This document shows, in pieces, positions 7,985-17,076 of a stretch of 34,695 nucleotides of DNA. Under the pieces are notes generated by a model that searched no databases, had not been told where the DNA came from, and was given only the letters and a program-made list of their open reading frames with translations. How positions within the stretch are numbered: the first letter of the stretch is position 1; every line of letters starts with the position of its first letter. The position numbers and the translations under genes are program-made. Source of the DNA: an uncultured Parafilimonas sp. (GTDB taxonomy: Bacteria; Bacteroidota; Bacteroidia; Chitinophagales; Chitinophagaceae); assembly GCA_937892395.1 (NCBI GenBank), contig CALAGJ010000045.1, forward strand, positions 1-34,695, written 5' to 3'.

Positions 7985-9361
7985 TCAATACTCATCATTA
8001 AATCCGAATACCGGCTTTCTATTTTCCCATTTTCCTTTTGTAAAATCTGGGATGTCCATCACTTTACTTTCTTTTATGGATATTTCGCTGAGCGGTGTTA
8101 TGCTATACCAAGATGCTAGGTCATACACATCTAAAGGAAATGCGGCATCTCTTTTTAATGATTCTATAAAGGCATTATCTAAGAAGAAATCCATGCCGCC
8201 GTGGCCTGCACTTTCGGCATCTTTGCTATACTTTTTCCAGATGGGGTGATCATATTCTTTGAGCCATTTTTCGGTATTGTCCCACTCATCACTACGATTC
8301 ATTTTCTTTTCAAAATAGATATGCCCTTGATTGTTTTCGCCCCATCCAAAGTCCTGCCAAAGGCCTTCTGTACCTTGAACCCTAAAGCCTAAATTGTAAG
8401 GACGTTGGAGGCTGGTATCGTGGGTAAGTAAAATGGTTTCTCCATTGGCACATTGTATTTGTGTGGTTACTACATCCCCTTCTTTAAAATTTATTTGAGC
8501 ATTTGGATGATCTGGGCCACCTTGTTTATGTTCTAGAATATATTTATGCAATCCTCTTGATTTGCTGGCCATTGATACCAACTTTGTCATCCTATTTCCT
8601 CTGTTGATATTGATGGTCATGGCGGCAGGTCCAAGGCCATGTGTGGGATAGAGTTCACCATTTCTGTAGAGATAGTGATTGGTTCTCCATTTTGCTTCGC
8701 TAAATCCTTTTTCGCCAAAGTCAATACCTTCTTCAAATGGATGCTTGCCATCATTAAATAGTACGCCTCGGAGGTCGTGCTCATAGCCACCTTGCAAGTG
8801 AATGATTTCTCCAAACATGCCCAGTCTTACCATGTGCAGCACGGCCATTATATCTCTGCGATAGCATACATTTTCTAAACACATTACCGGCACATTGTAT
8901 TTTTCGCTGGCATCTACAATATCACAGCACTCTTGCACAGAAATGCCTCCACATACTTCTATGCCTACAGGTTTACCAGCTTTTATAGCATCTATGCCTT
9001 GCGGAATATGCAACTCCCAAGGAGTGGCAATAAGCACTGCATCTACATCTACTCTATTTAATAAATCTTTATATGCATCAGGACCTTTATCATATACTGC
9101 AGGTGCGGGTTGATTGGCGTCTTTAAAGAGTTTAAGGGTTCTTTGTACCATAAATGCATCGGGGTCTGCTATGGCAGTAACTGATACATCTTTTCTCTTT
9201 AAAAATTCCTGCATATGGCTTTGCCCTCTTAATCCACTACCAATCACGCCTACACGAATACGCTCTTTGCTTATACTGCCAGCAGCTTTTATGTATGAAG
9301 AGCCTAATAAAGCGGCGGCTCCTAAAGCTGAACTCTGCTGAATAAAATTTCTACGGTGCAT
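7985..9361 (-). CDS. GH109-like Gfo/Idh/MocA protein with Tat signal (probable alpha-N-acetylgalactosaminidase)
   Basis: 458 residues. It starts with a twin-arginine-type signal (RRNFIQQSSALGAAALLG) and then the NAD-binding loop GSGLRG (41-46) of the Gfo/Idh/MocA fold. The middle and C-terminal blocks fit GH109, which cleaves alpha-linked GalNAc by an NAD-dependent redox mechanism: HMVRLGMFGEIIHLQGGYEH, LYPTHGLGPAAMTININRGN, SAGHGGMDFF and PLDVYDLASWYSITPLS. A Tat signal fits a protein folded with NAD before export. It follows a NahK-like kinase by 39 bp on the same strand, which supports an amino-sugar role. A different oxidoreductase of the same fold remains possible. Confidence 0.82.
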   Translation of the reverse strand: MHRRNFIQQSSALGAAALLGSSYIKAAGSISKERIRVGVIGSGLRGQSHMQEFLKRKDVSVTAIADPDAFMVQRTLKLFKDANQPAPAVYDKGPDAYKDLLNRVDVDAVLIATPWELHIPQGIDAIKAGKPVGIEVCGGISVQECCDIVDASEKYNVPVMCLENVCYRRDIMAVLHMVRLGMFGEIIHLQGGYEHDLRGVLFNDGKHPFEEGIDFGEKGFSEAKWRTNHYLYRNGELYPTHGLGPAAMTININRGNRMTKLVSMASKSRGLHKYILEHKQGGPDHPNAQINFKEGDVVTTQIQCANGETILLTHDTSLQRPYNLGFRVQGTEGLWQDFGWGENNQGHIYFEKKMNRSDEWDNTEKWLKEYDHPIWKKYSKDAESAGHGGMDFFLDNAFIESLKRDAAFPLDVYDLASWYSITPLSEISIKESKVMDIPDFTKGKWENRKPVFGFNDEY

Positions 9362-9400
9362 TTGATGATATTTAATGATAAATGATTTTAATGAACGGGT

Positions 9401-10450
9401 TTATATTTTTTTTAGTAATGATGTAAACTCGCTTTCATATTGTTGGTAAGCGTCTAATAGTGTGAATTGATTGATGGCTCTATCTAAGTTTTGAGTATCA
9501 TATTTTATTTGGTAGTATTGATCTCCATTGAGATAGTCAGATAAAAAGCGAATGGCTTGCATATAGATCATAAACTGTCCACTATAAAAAATAAATTCTT
9601 TTTCAACATCTGAAAGCATATTGCTTATTTCACTTATAAATCCTTCGGCAATGGCATTAAAGAAGGTGGGCCTAATGGCAATGGTATTAAAATCTGTAGC
9701 GTTTTCATCTGTATTGGATAAGCAGGATCTGAACAAATCGCCTATATCACTAATAAAATATCCGGGCATAGTGGTATCCAAATCTATGACACATAGTCCT
9801 TCATCATTGGCATTAAAGAGTACATTGCTGATTTTTGCATCGTGGTGCACAGCTTGTCTGCGTATTAATTTTTCGGTTTGTATGCGGTGATAAGTGCTTG
9901 CGATTTCACCATAATTCATTGCTTTTTTTATGAGTGTATCTGCTCTTTTTTTTCTGGAATGATTGGCAAGCAAAATGCTTTGCTTTAGATCATCAAAGCG
10001 TTTGGATAAATTATGAAAATTTGGTATAGTGGCACGTAGGGAATTGGCAGGCAATGATTGCAGATTTTTGAGGTAGCGGCCAAACTGGAGTGCGGCCTCA
10101 TAAGCCTGTTTCTCATTTTCAACCACAGTGATTGTTTTTGAATCCGGCACAAATTCATATAGTCTGAATATTTTTTTATCAGTTTCAAAAAAAATATCAC
10201 CCTGTAATGATGGAATGGGTAACGGAAAAAAATACCCATGATTGATAGATGCAATATGCTGCTGAAGTGCAATAATATTGTGTTTAAGATCCTGTGGATA
10301 TGGAAAAACATCAGTATTAATAGTTTGCAAAATATAGGAGCGATGTCCACTATCAATTCTCCAAGTATGATTGATGAGGCCTGTATCTAATAGATTCTGC
10401 ACTATGCCATTTGGCAAAAAACCATACGCTAATAATACTTGCTCATTCAT
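9401..10450 (-). CDS. N-acetylhexosamine 1-kinase-like phosphotransferase
   Basis: 349 residues of the choline kinase/APH fold. The catalytic loop is HHDAKISNVLF (202-212, H-x-D-x4-N with D204 and N209), and the metal-binding motif is VIDLDTTMPG (D223, D225). Several blocks match what I remember of bifidobacterial NahK along its whole length: LINHTW near 25, SYILQTINTDVFPYPQDL, NFHNLSKRFDDLK and RFLSDYLNGDQYYQIKY. NahK phosphorylates GlcNAc and GalNAc at C1. It is the first gene of a pair with the GH109-like enzyme, so free GalNAc is a sensible substrate. The protein has no signal peptide and would act in the cytosol. Confidence 0.82.
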   Translation of the reverse strand: MNEQVLLAYGFLPNGIVQNLLDTGLINHTWRIDSGHRSYILQTINTDVFPYPQDLKHNIIALQQHIASINHGYFFPLPIPSLQGDIFFETDKKIFRLYEFVPDSKTITVVENEKQAYEAALQFGRYLKNLQSLPANSLRATIPNFHNLSKRFDDLKQSILLANHSRKKRADTLIKKAMNYGEIASTYHRIQTEKLIRRQAVHHDAKISNVLFNANDEGLCVIDLDTTMPGYFISDIGDLFRSCLSNTDENATDFNTIAIRPTFFNAIAEGFISEISNMLSDVEKEFIFYSGQFMIYMQAIRFLSDYLNGDQYYQIKYDTQNLDRAINQFTLLDAYQQYESEFTSLLKKI

Positions 10451-10599
10451 GAAGGCTCCAAATATCGGGTTTGAAATATTAGAAAATGCAGCTTAGTATA
10501 AAACAAATCAAGTCAATCGATAGACTAAAAAATTATTACCCTCTAAAACAGTATTTTTTTAAACAAAAAGATAGTATTTTTCTTCTTTTTGCAGGTATG

Positions 10600-11775
10600 T
10601 TATATTCGCTCCACTGCCCTCATCCATCTTTCTGGTATCTGATTTTTGGTGGCCGTTAAATAATCCAACCTACTGCATGCAAGCGTATTGCCATCCGGCA
10701 ACTGCATCCACCAGCGCTCGGTGAGGCGGCTCTGCCAAAAGACTGTTTCAATATCAGCAAATACCAATCTGTATTCGCTATATGCCTGCTGATCGCCCCA
10801 GGCAGCTTCCTGTCTTCCTTTGTATATACCATCAATCAAATACCAAATCATTTGGCTGATTTGCTTAGCTGTTAGTTGATGTACATCTTTATCTGCATGG
10901 TATCCATAAATACCTATTGCATTTGCCAAATGGCTCATGCCTGTATAGCGCATCAATTGGCAGGCTTCTTCCCCACTAAAACCATTTGGTGTGGCATGAT
11001 TGCAAGGAGCATGACTATGTTGTATAGCACTGATATCGAACCCGACTAAATTGCTTAACCTGATAACAGGTTCCATTTCATCAATAGATTCTTTTACTTT
11101 TCCTACTCGATAGCAATCAAATCGTAGTTTGTCAATCGTTTCCAACATTCCCGGATGTACGAAATAACTTTGAAAGCCTATATGATTATAGTGTTTTAAA
11201 AAATTTGGTTCGCAGGTAAACATCTCCAGCAGAAAATTTTCCGCAGGTAGTCTGCTTTCTTTATCCATATTGATGCATGCATCAATATTTGTGGCTTCTA
11301 TTATTTTGGCATGAGCTGCATAAGCTTCATATTGTGCCATCATCAAATCATGACCACCACCTAACAAGAGTACTCTTTTACCAGCTTGCAGCAATTCGTA
11401 AGTAATAGCTTTTATGGCCGCATAAGTATCCTGCAGGGTAGCCCCCTTTTTAACGCTACCAATATCCGCAATTTTCAGATCCTTATGCCAATAAAAAAGA
11501 TTGTATAATTCTTGTCTTATTTCAAATGCAAAATCGCTAGCAGCCCTATCCGGGTAGGCAATGCCGGCTCCACGATAATCGCCACAACTCATAATGATTA
11601 AATCAACAGCTGAAATATCAGGAAAAGAAAATTCATAAGCCATGATATAGGAACCGATCTGATGAGGTTGAAATCCTTCATCATTGCTTATGGCTGACAG
11701 ATTGAGTGGTTCTAAAAAATCAATAATTGAATCAATGGATGCACCTGGCATGGATTGTATTTGTAAAACAAACAT
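10600..11775 (-). CDS. degenerate ureohydrolase (arginase/formimidoylglutamase fold)
   Basis: 391 residues with the arginase-family scaffold: GGGHD (139-143) and, near the end of the core, ATPNGFSGEEA (261-271), the usual G-T-P-G-G-L-T region. The metal motifs are largely lost. DAHxD has become DACINMD (165-171, His to Cys), and SxDxDxxDP has become GFDISAIQHS (245-254, second and third Asp to Ser and Gln). Two Mn(II) ions are therefore unlikely to bind normally. It may be a regulator or scaffold, or have a different activity. It stands alone, 149 bp upstream of the NahK-like gene on the same strand. Related Bacteroidota proteins are often labelled formimidoylglutamase; I would not transfer that function here. 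Confidence 0.75.
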   Translation of the reverse strand: MFVLQIQSMPGASIDSIIDFLEPLNLSAISNDEGFQPHQIGSYIMAYEFSFPDISAVDLIIMSCGDYRGAGIAYPDRAASDFAFEIRQELYNLFYWHKDLKIADIGSVKKGATLQDTYAAIKAITYELLQAGKRVLLLGGGHDLMMAQYEAYAAHAKIIEATNIDACINMDKESRLPAENFLLEMFTCEPNFLKHYNHIGFQSYFVHPGMLETIDKLRFDCYRVGKVKESIDEMEPVIRLSNLVGFDISAIQHSHAPCNHATPNGFSGEEACQLMRYTGMSHLANAIGIYGYHADKDVHQLTAKQISQMIWYLIDGIYKGRQEAAWGDQQAYSEYRLVFADIETVFWQSRLTERWWMQLPDGNTLACSRLDYLTATKNQIPERWMRAVERI

Positions 11776-11929
11776 ATATAAAAAGGCGATGGTGCAGCCT
11801 GGCGTGGAAAAATAGGATGGCGTTAAAACTTATTCAGATGGCAGGAGCCAAATTGAAGTTTCCATTTTAAAGTATGGCTGTAGCTTGTTTGCCTTTAGTA
11901 TTAACATCAGCTCTACACCATTCAAGGCT

Positions 11930-11937
11930 TATCTTTG
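11930..11937 (+). promoter_or_regulatory. putative -7 box of the def promoter
   Basis: TATCTTTG fits the Bacteroidota -7 consensus TANNTTTG exactly and ends 18 bp before the def ATG, implying a short leader. I do not see a good -33 TTTG at the usual 19-21 bp spacing. Confidence 0.45.
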
Positions 11938-11955
11938 CCATAATATTTTAAAAAT

Positions 11956-12534
11956 ATGATATATCCGATAGTAGCTTATGGGGCTCAGGTATTGAGAAAA
12001 AAGTCGGCAGATATAACAGCAGAATATCCAGGATTGAAAGAGCTGATCAGTAATATGTGGGAAACCATGTACTACAGCAACGGCGTGGGTTTGGCAGCAC
12101 CTCAGATCAACAAAGACATACGCTTGTTCATCATTGACAGCGCTCAGATATTTGAAAACCAAGAAGAAGAAGATAAAGGCAAATATGCTGACGACCCCGG
12201 CATAAAGCGTGTGTTTATTAATGCCAGAATAATTGATGAAACAGGGGAAGAATGGCCCTATAATGAAGGCTGCTTGAGCATACCTCGCATTAGGGAAGAT
12301 GTGTATCGTAAACCAACCATTACCATGCAATACCAAGATGAAAACTTTGAGGTACATACGGATACTTTTACAGGCATATCTGCACGCATCATACAGCATG
12401 AATACGACCATATAGAAGGCAAACTTTTTATTGACTACTTAAAACCATTGAGAAAAAAGCTACTACAACGCAAGCTGTCCGATATTAGTAAAGGGTTGGT
12501 AAAAGTGGATTATAAAATGATTTATATCAAATGA
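11956..12534 (+). CDS. def: peptide deformylase
   Basis: Removes the formyl group from the N-terminal methionine of new proteins. 192 residues with all three family motifs: GVGLAAPQ (43-50), EGCLSIP (104-110, metal ligand C106) and HEYDH (148-152, ligands H148 and H152, catalytic E149). An acidic insert (QEEEDKGKYADDPG, about 69-82) lies between motifs 1 and 2 and looks like a surface loop. The stop overlaps the next start as ATGA, so the two are translationally coupled. Confidence 0.97.
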   Translation: MIYPIVAYGAQVLRKKSADITAEYPGLKELISNMWETMYYSNGVGLAAPQINKDIRLFIIDSAQIFENQEEEDKGKYADDPGIKRVFINARIIDETGEEWPYNEGCLSIPRIREDVYRKPTITMQYQDENFEVHTDTFTGISARIIQHEYDHIEGKLFIDYLKPLRKKLLQRKLSDISKGLVKVDYKMIYIK

Positions 12535-13472
12535 GGAAAACGCTGATCATCCTTTTTGTTTCTTTGATTGCATTCCTACATTTATCCGCACAAAGCAAGG
12601 ATACTAACATTGTAATCGACAACGGAAAACTCACCTTGCCGGAGGTAATGGTGCGTTCAGATGTGGATTATAAAAGCTTGCTGAAGCGCATACAAAATGA
12701 TACTACTTTTTATAAGGCTTTCAGAAGTTTGCATGTGGTATCTTTTACATCCTATAACAGTGTACGCATGCTGGATAAGAAAGGAAATACCAAAGCCACT
12801 TGGAAAAGTAAAAGCAAGCAGATAAGAGAAAATGGATGTAGGCGTACAGAAATATTGGAACAACAATCTACTGGCGATTATTTTGAAGCAGACAGTACAC
12901 CACACTACAATACAGGACAGATGTATGCTAGTCTTTTTCTCACAAAAGGAAAAGTGTGTGGAGAGAATAATATTGTAGCAGGAAAGGGTTTTTCCCTGTC
13001 GGGGAAAAGAGGCATGGAAAAGCATAAAGAGCAGTTGAAGATGTTATTCTTTAACCCCGGTAAGAAAGTGCCAGGCATTCCTTTTATAGCCGATAAATTG
13101 GATGTATATGATGCCAGTGCGCAAAAAATTTATAACTATCTATTGGATTATACTACCTACAAAGGAAATAGTGCATATATCTTTACCATAACCCCAAAAG
13201 AGAAGCCCGGCTTTTTGCGTAAAGATGATATAGTCTTGGATAAAATGGAAACCTGGTTTGATGTACGTACTATGGAAGTATTGGCAAGAAATTATAGCAT
13301 GAGTTATAAAGCGGGTGTTTATGATTTTGATGTGAGTATGGAAGTAGAATTTACACGTGTGGGCAAGCTGCTGGTGCCACAAACCATGCGCTACAAAGGA
13401 AACTTTAGTGCACTTGGCAAGAAAAAAGAATATGGTGAATTTACCGCCACTCTTTTTGATTTTAAACTCTGA
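12531..13472 (+). CDS. secreted protein of unknown function, coupled to def
   Basis: 313 residues with a clear signal peptide (MRKTLIILFVSLIAFLHLSA, cut likely near AQS at 20-22). The mature part starts with a short LPEVMVRSDVDYKSLLKRI segment. This resembles what follows the carboxypeptidase-like beta domain in Bacteroidota surface proteins, but the beta domain itself is absent. The rest looks beta-rich, and the C-terminal half (ETWFDVRTMEVLARN to TMRYKGNF) is reminiscent of lipoprotein-carrier-like folds. I do not recognise a named family. The ATG lies within the def stop (4-bp overlap), which suggests co-translation. It converges with the DUF389 gene 16 bp away. Confidence 0.78.
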   Translation: MRKTLIILFVSLIAFLHLSAQSKDTNIVIDNGKLTLPEVMVRSDVDYKSLLKRIQNDTTFYKAFRSLHVVSFTSYNSVRMLDKKGNTKATWKSKSKQIRENGCRRTEILEQQSTGDYFEADSTPHYNTGQMYASLFLTKGKVCGENNIVAGKGFSLSGKRGMEKHKEQLKMLFFNPGKKVPGIPFIADKLDVYDASAQKIYNYLLDYTTYKGNSAYIFTITPKEKPGFLRKDDIVLDKMETWFDVRTMEVLARNYSMSYKAGVYDFDVSMEVEFTRVGKLLVPQTMRYKGNFSALGKKKEYGEFTATLFDFKL

Positions 13473-13488
13473 GTTAATTCGTAACTGT

Positions 13489-14352
13489 TTAGGGATTAGA
13501 TGTCCTTTGCAACAGACTATCTAATATGGCCACTTTATTCTCCAAAACCTTTATGCGCTCCTTATCAGACATCAATAAAAGGTTTGATAATTTTTCTTCC
13601 TCCTGCCATTTCTTTATAGCGATATAAGTGCCAGGAATAATCATCAGAATAATCAAACTAATCCATAGCCAATTGGCTGATTTTTGGTGCGTTATATCTT
13701 TACAGAAATATTGGTTAAACCCTGTAAACCTACTGAGCATAAAAGTGGCCAATCCTATAAACAAACAGTTGATTAAATAGAAATAAATACCGCCTATAAA
13801 AATTGCAATATCTGCATGTGCTATGCCAAAGCCAGCAGTACACAATGGTGGCATACAAGCTGTGGCTACTGCTACACCGGCTATTACTTTTGTACCCTCT
13901 TTTCTCATGATGCCAATAAAACCTGCCAGCCCGCCAAAAAAGGCAATCATGATATCCAAAATACTTGCTTTGGTGAATGATAGCAATGCAGAAGTATCAT
14001 GATCAAAAGGGCTAATTAAAAAAAATAATACAGATGCTAAAAGGCTGATAATTGTCATGAGCAGCCAATTATAAATGCCTGTTTTTTTAAGTACTTTGTC
14101 ATTTATGGCTATGCCAAATGCAAAGCCAACTATTGGCCCCATTAGTGGAGATAAAAGCATAGCGCCTATAACTGCACTTGTACTGTCTGCAATGAGCCCA
14201 ATACAAGCTATAATCATAGCAAAAAATAATACCCAAAGGTTGAAACCACTCAGGCGGGCTCCATCAGCTATTTCAAGATAGGTGTCTGTTTCATGTTCTT
14301 CCTTATGCAAGGAAAACCGATTTGCTATGCTTCTAAATAAATTCATTTTCAT
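13489..14352 (-). CDS. DUF389 family membrane protein
   Basis: 287 residues with several hydrophobic segments. Family signatures are STSAVIGAMLLSPLMGPIVG and GVAVATACMPPLCTAGFGIA, which place it in DUF389, integral inner-membrane proteins of unknown function. A short cytosolic N-terminus precedes the membrane part, and a C-terminal tail (about 245-287, KERIKVLENKVAILDSLLQR) looks like a short coiled coil. A second ATG lies two codons downstream, so either start fits. It is convergent with the def operon. Confidence 0.88.
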   Translation of the reverse strand: MKMNLFRSIANRFSLHKEEHETDTYLEIADGARLSGFNLWVLFFAMIIACIGLIADSTSAVIGAMLLSPLMGPIVGFAFGIAINDKVLKKTGIYNWLLMTIISLLASVLFFLISPFDHDTSALLSFTKASILDIMIAFFGGLAGFIGIMRKEGTKVIAGVAVATACMPPLCTAGFGIAHADIAIFIGGIYFYLINCLFIGLATFMLSRFTGFNQYFCKDITHQKSANWLWISLIILMIIPGTYIAIKKWQEEEKLSNLLLMSDKERIKVLENKVAILDSLLQRTSNP

Positions 14353-14390
14353 ACTTCATCAGTTTTTCATATATCAATTTTATACTGCGA

Positions 14391-14520
14391 AATCATTTGC
14401 CGAAGGCGCAATATTATTTATATCAATTTTAATAAATTATGCTGCATATTTTATTTCCAATCTAAACGTTTTGGAAAAAGATCAGCTTATACCGACCGCT
14501 TCATCATTTGCCGTAGGCAT
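14391..14520. repeat. two REP-like palindromes between DUF389 and purM
   Basis: AATCATTTGCCGAAGGCGCA (14391-14410) and ATCATTTGCCGTAGGCAT (14503-14520) share the core ATCATTTGCC-N3-GGC. This is the reverse complement of the element seen twice at 18585-18663, with one base pair fewer in the stem. Both copies lie in the 246-bp divergent spacer. Confidence 0.5.
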
Positions 14521-14550
14521 AAAAGAAAAAAAAGATTGTTATAAAGGGTA

Positions 14551-14583
14551 TTTCCAATTTTAATAGACGGCCCACTACATTTG
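14551..14583 (+). promoter_or_regulatory. putative purM promoter
   Basis: TACATTTG (14576-14583) matches the -7 consensus TANNTTTG. TTTC (14551-14554) lies 21 bp upstream, one base from the -33 TTTG. The box ends 15 bp before the ATG at 14599. Confidence 0.55.
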
Positions 14584-14598
14584 CCAAAAAAAGAATAG

Positions 14599-15792
14599 AT
14601 GTCGCTATACCAACAGCGGGGCGTAAGTGCACAAAAAGAAGAAGTACATGCAGCTATTAGCCATTTAGATGCAGGGCTGTATCCTTATGCTTTTTGTAAG
14701 ATGTATGCGGATACCATTGGTGCTGATGCTGATTTTGTAAACATTATGCATGCAGATGGTGCAGGTACCAAAAGTATTTTAGCCTATTTATATTGGAAGG
14801 AAACCGGCGATATAAGTGTATGGCGTGGCATAGCGCAAGATGCCATTGCCATGAATTTGGATGATTTGCTTTGTGTGGGGGTTTATACAAATGTATTGTT
14901 TTCATCTACGATAGATAGAAACAAAAATCGGATACCGGGTGATGTGCTGAAGGAAGTGATTGAAGGTAGCAGATTATTTTTTGAATCTATGAAAAGCCAT
15001 GGTGTTGATATTGCTATTTTAGGAGGAGAAACTGCTGATGTGGGAGATGTGGTGCGTACAATAGCCGTAAATGGTACCATGATGGCAAGATGGCCTAAAG
15101 CAAAAATCATTACCAATGAAAAAATTGATGCAGGTCAAGTCATTGTTGGGTTTAGTAGCTTTGGTAAAGCAAATTATGAAACTGCTTATAATAGTGGACT
15201 TGGCAGCAATGGTCTGACGAGTGCGAGGCATGATGTATTAGCAAAATATTATGCTGAAAAATATCCTGAAACTTATGAAGGTCTGCTGCATGATGATGTA
15301 ATTTATATTGGGAATAAAAAACTTACTGATGCTGTCTGGGTCCATTGGCAACAGTTACAAAAACAGTATAGCGAAGAAACAAATATTGGTTCATTATTGC
15401 TGAGTCCTACACGCACTTATGCACCATTATTGAAGCAGCTATTAACGGAAGAGTTCGAACATTTGTATGGCATCATTCATTGCAGTGGCGGCGGACAAAC
15501 CAAATGCATGAAATATCTACCTCGTCCATTAAAAATTGTAAAGAATAATTTATTTGATACGCCACTTATATTCCAAATCATACAACAAAATAGTGGTGCC
15601 GATATGAAAGAAATGATGCAGGTATTTAATATGGGGCATCGTCTCGAAATATTTACAAATGAAGCTTCAGCAGAGCGGTTAATACAGGTAGCTGCCAGTT
15701 TTGGAATAGATGCAAAAATCATTGGGCATACTGTAGCTTCTTCAAATAAATCCTTACACATCCTACACGAAGGAAAAGAAGTCATATTTTAG
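14599..15792 (+). CDS. purM: phosphoribosylformylglycinamidine cyclo-ligase (AIR synthase), Bacteroidota type
   Basis: Closes the imidazole ring in purine synthesis (FGAM + ATP to AIR). 397 residues, longer than the E. coli enzyme (about 345) but like Bacteroidota PurM. Matching blocks are MSLYQQRGVSAQKEEVHAAI, MHADGAGTKS, SVWRGIAQDAIAMNLDDLLC, GGETADVGD, GSNGLTSARHD, LSPTRTYAP, IHCSGGGQTK and VFNMGHRLEIF. The usual YKDAGVDIEAG N-terminus is replaced by YQQRGVSAQKEE, as in relatives. No other pur gene is adjacent, so it is a stand-alone unit. Confidence 0.93.
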   Translation: MSLYQQRGVSAQKEEVHAAISHLDAGLYPYAFCKMYADTIGADADFVNIMHADGAGTKSILAYLYWKETGDISVWRGIAQDAIAMNLDDLLCVGVYTNVLFSSTIDRNKNRIPGDVLKEVIEGSRLFFESMKSHGVDIAILGGETADVGDVVRTIAVNGTMMARWPKAKIITNEKIDAGQVIVGFSSFGKANYETAYNSGLGSNGLTSARHDVLAKYYAEKYPETYEGLLHDDVIYIGNKKLTDAVWVHWQQLQKQYSEETNIGSLLLSPTRTYAPLLKQLLTEEFEHLYGIIHCSGGGQTKCMKYLPRPLKIVKNNLFDTPLIFQIIQQNSGADMKEMMQVFNMGHRLEIFTNEASAERLIQVAASFGIDAKIIGHTVASSNKSLHILHEGKEVIF

Positions 15793-15848
15793 AGAGGGAA
15801 TCACAATTGTATTCCAAAATAATTTACTTTAGTTCTCAATTGAATACA

Positions 15849-17054
15849 ATGATCCAACCTATTTACAGTAAAGGGATTTTATTTTTTTGGATGATATGCT
15901 GCGCACAATATGTCTTTGCCCAGCAGATGCACACGAATGAATATACCAAAAGCCGCATTTCAACAACACCGGCTCCAGAATGGGCCGAGATGCTAAGACA
16001 TACAGATGGATGGCTTGGTGCAGATGGCATATACAGTGTGTCAATGAATGGTGTAGAAAAACCAGGACAGATAAATGCAAAATCTGAAACCATGTTTTGG
16101 TTTAGCGATTGTATTATTGGTCATATAGACGCTAAAGTCGATACGATGAAAGCTGGCTGGGGTATGCTCAATAACTCAGTAGCGTATATGAAAGGAAATA
16201 TACCGAGTCCGGATAAAATAAAATTTCACTATAGACAATATGAAGATGGTAAACCCAGATCAATGTTTGAGCCATCCACACCAAACCTTCCACCCGATTC
16301 ATATTATTGGTTAGGCGATGGCTTTTTTAATCATGCCAAAGACAGTACGATTTACATATTTGCCTATCTCATTCATAATATTCCCGGTAGTATTTATCCA
16401 TTTGAAGATATAGGTGTTTCATTGATTGCATTACCCAAAAGCAGCAAACCACCTTTTGAAAATCAGCGGCAAATAGCAACTCCTTTATTTAAAAAAGATA
16501 CACAGGGTAAGGGTAAAACGGTGTTTGGCATTTGTGTACTATCCAATACTGTGGGCAGTGGAGCTCCTCATCCTGATGGATATATTTATGTATATGGCAT
16601 AAGGGGAATCAATAAAGAACTTTTAGTAGCCAGAGTAAAGGATCTGGACTTTGAAGATTTTTCTCAATGGCGATATTGGGATGGTAGTACATGGAATGAA
16701 GACATCAATACCTGTGCCTCACTCATGGAAAATGTGAGTAATGAAATGAGTGTAAGCTATATGGCTGATGGCCGAGTGATAGCTGCATTTCAAATGCGCA
16801 ATGATGCTACAGCAGTGGCTATTAGCGCTGGGCAAAGTCCTATAGGCCCATTTCAACCGGCTAAAAAAGTATGGCAAACACCTGAAGCATTTGATGATCT
16901 TGATTTTTATACTTACAATGCAAAGGCGCATCCACACTTATCAAAACCCGGTGAATTATTAATCAGCTACAATGTAAATTCTTTTGATTTTTTAGATGAT
17001 ATCGTAAAACATCCTTATCACCTAAGACCAAGATTTATAAGAGTAAAATATTGA
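15849..17054 (+). CDS. secreted propeller-like protein (DUF4185/DUF5005-like)
   Basis: 401 residues from the ATG at 15849. The open frame extends upstream to a TTG at 15807, but only the ATG gives a normal signal peptide (MIQPIYSKGILFFWMICCAQ, cut likely before QQ). The mature part has WLGADGIYSVSM, TMFWFSDCIIG, YYWLGDGFF and GSGAPHPDGYIYVYG. These repeated short aromatic strands suggest a five-bladed beta-propeller of the kind seen in DUF4185/DUF5005 and glycosidase-related proteins. A carbohydrate-related role is inference. A small inverted repeat (GGAAT/ATTCC around ACAATTGT, 15797-15815) lies in the spacer after purM. It converges with the DUF6498-like gene. Confidence 0.7.
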   Translation: MIQPIYSKGILFFWMICCAQYVFAQQMHTNEYTKSRISTTPAPEWAEMLRHTDGWLGADGIYSVSMNGVEKPGQINAKSETMFWFSDCIIGHIDAKVDTMKAGWGMLNNSVAYMKGNIPSPDKIKFHYRQYEDGKPRSMFEPSTPNLPPDSYYWLGDGFFNHAKDSTIYIFAYLIHNIPGSIYPFEDIGVSLIALPKSSKPPFENQRQIATPLFKKDTQGKGKTVFGICVLSNTVGSGAPHPDGYIYVYGIRGINKELLVARVKDLDFEDFSQWRYWDGSTWNEDINTCASLMENVSNEMSVSYMADGRVIAAFQMRNDATAVAISAGQSPIGPFQPAKKVWQTPEAFDDLDFYTYNAKAHPHLSKPGELLISYNVNSFDFLDDIVKHPYHLRPRFIRVKY

Positions 17055-17076
17055 AATTGTTGCCTGAAAAGAAATT

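Noticed and set aside
15807..15848. TTG-initiated extension of the secreted propeller-like protein
   Set aside because: It would bury the signal peptide behind 14 polar residues. The ATG at 15849 gives a normal signal.
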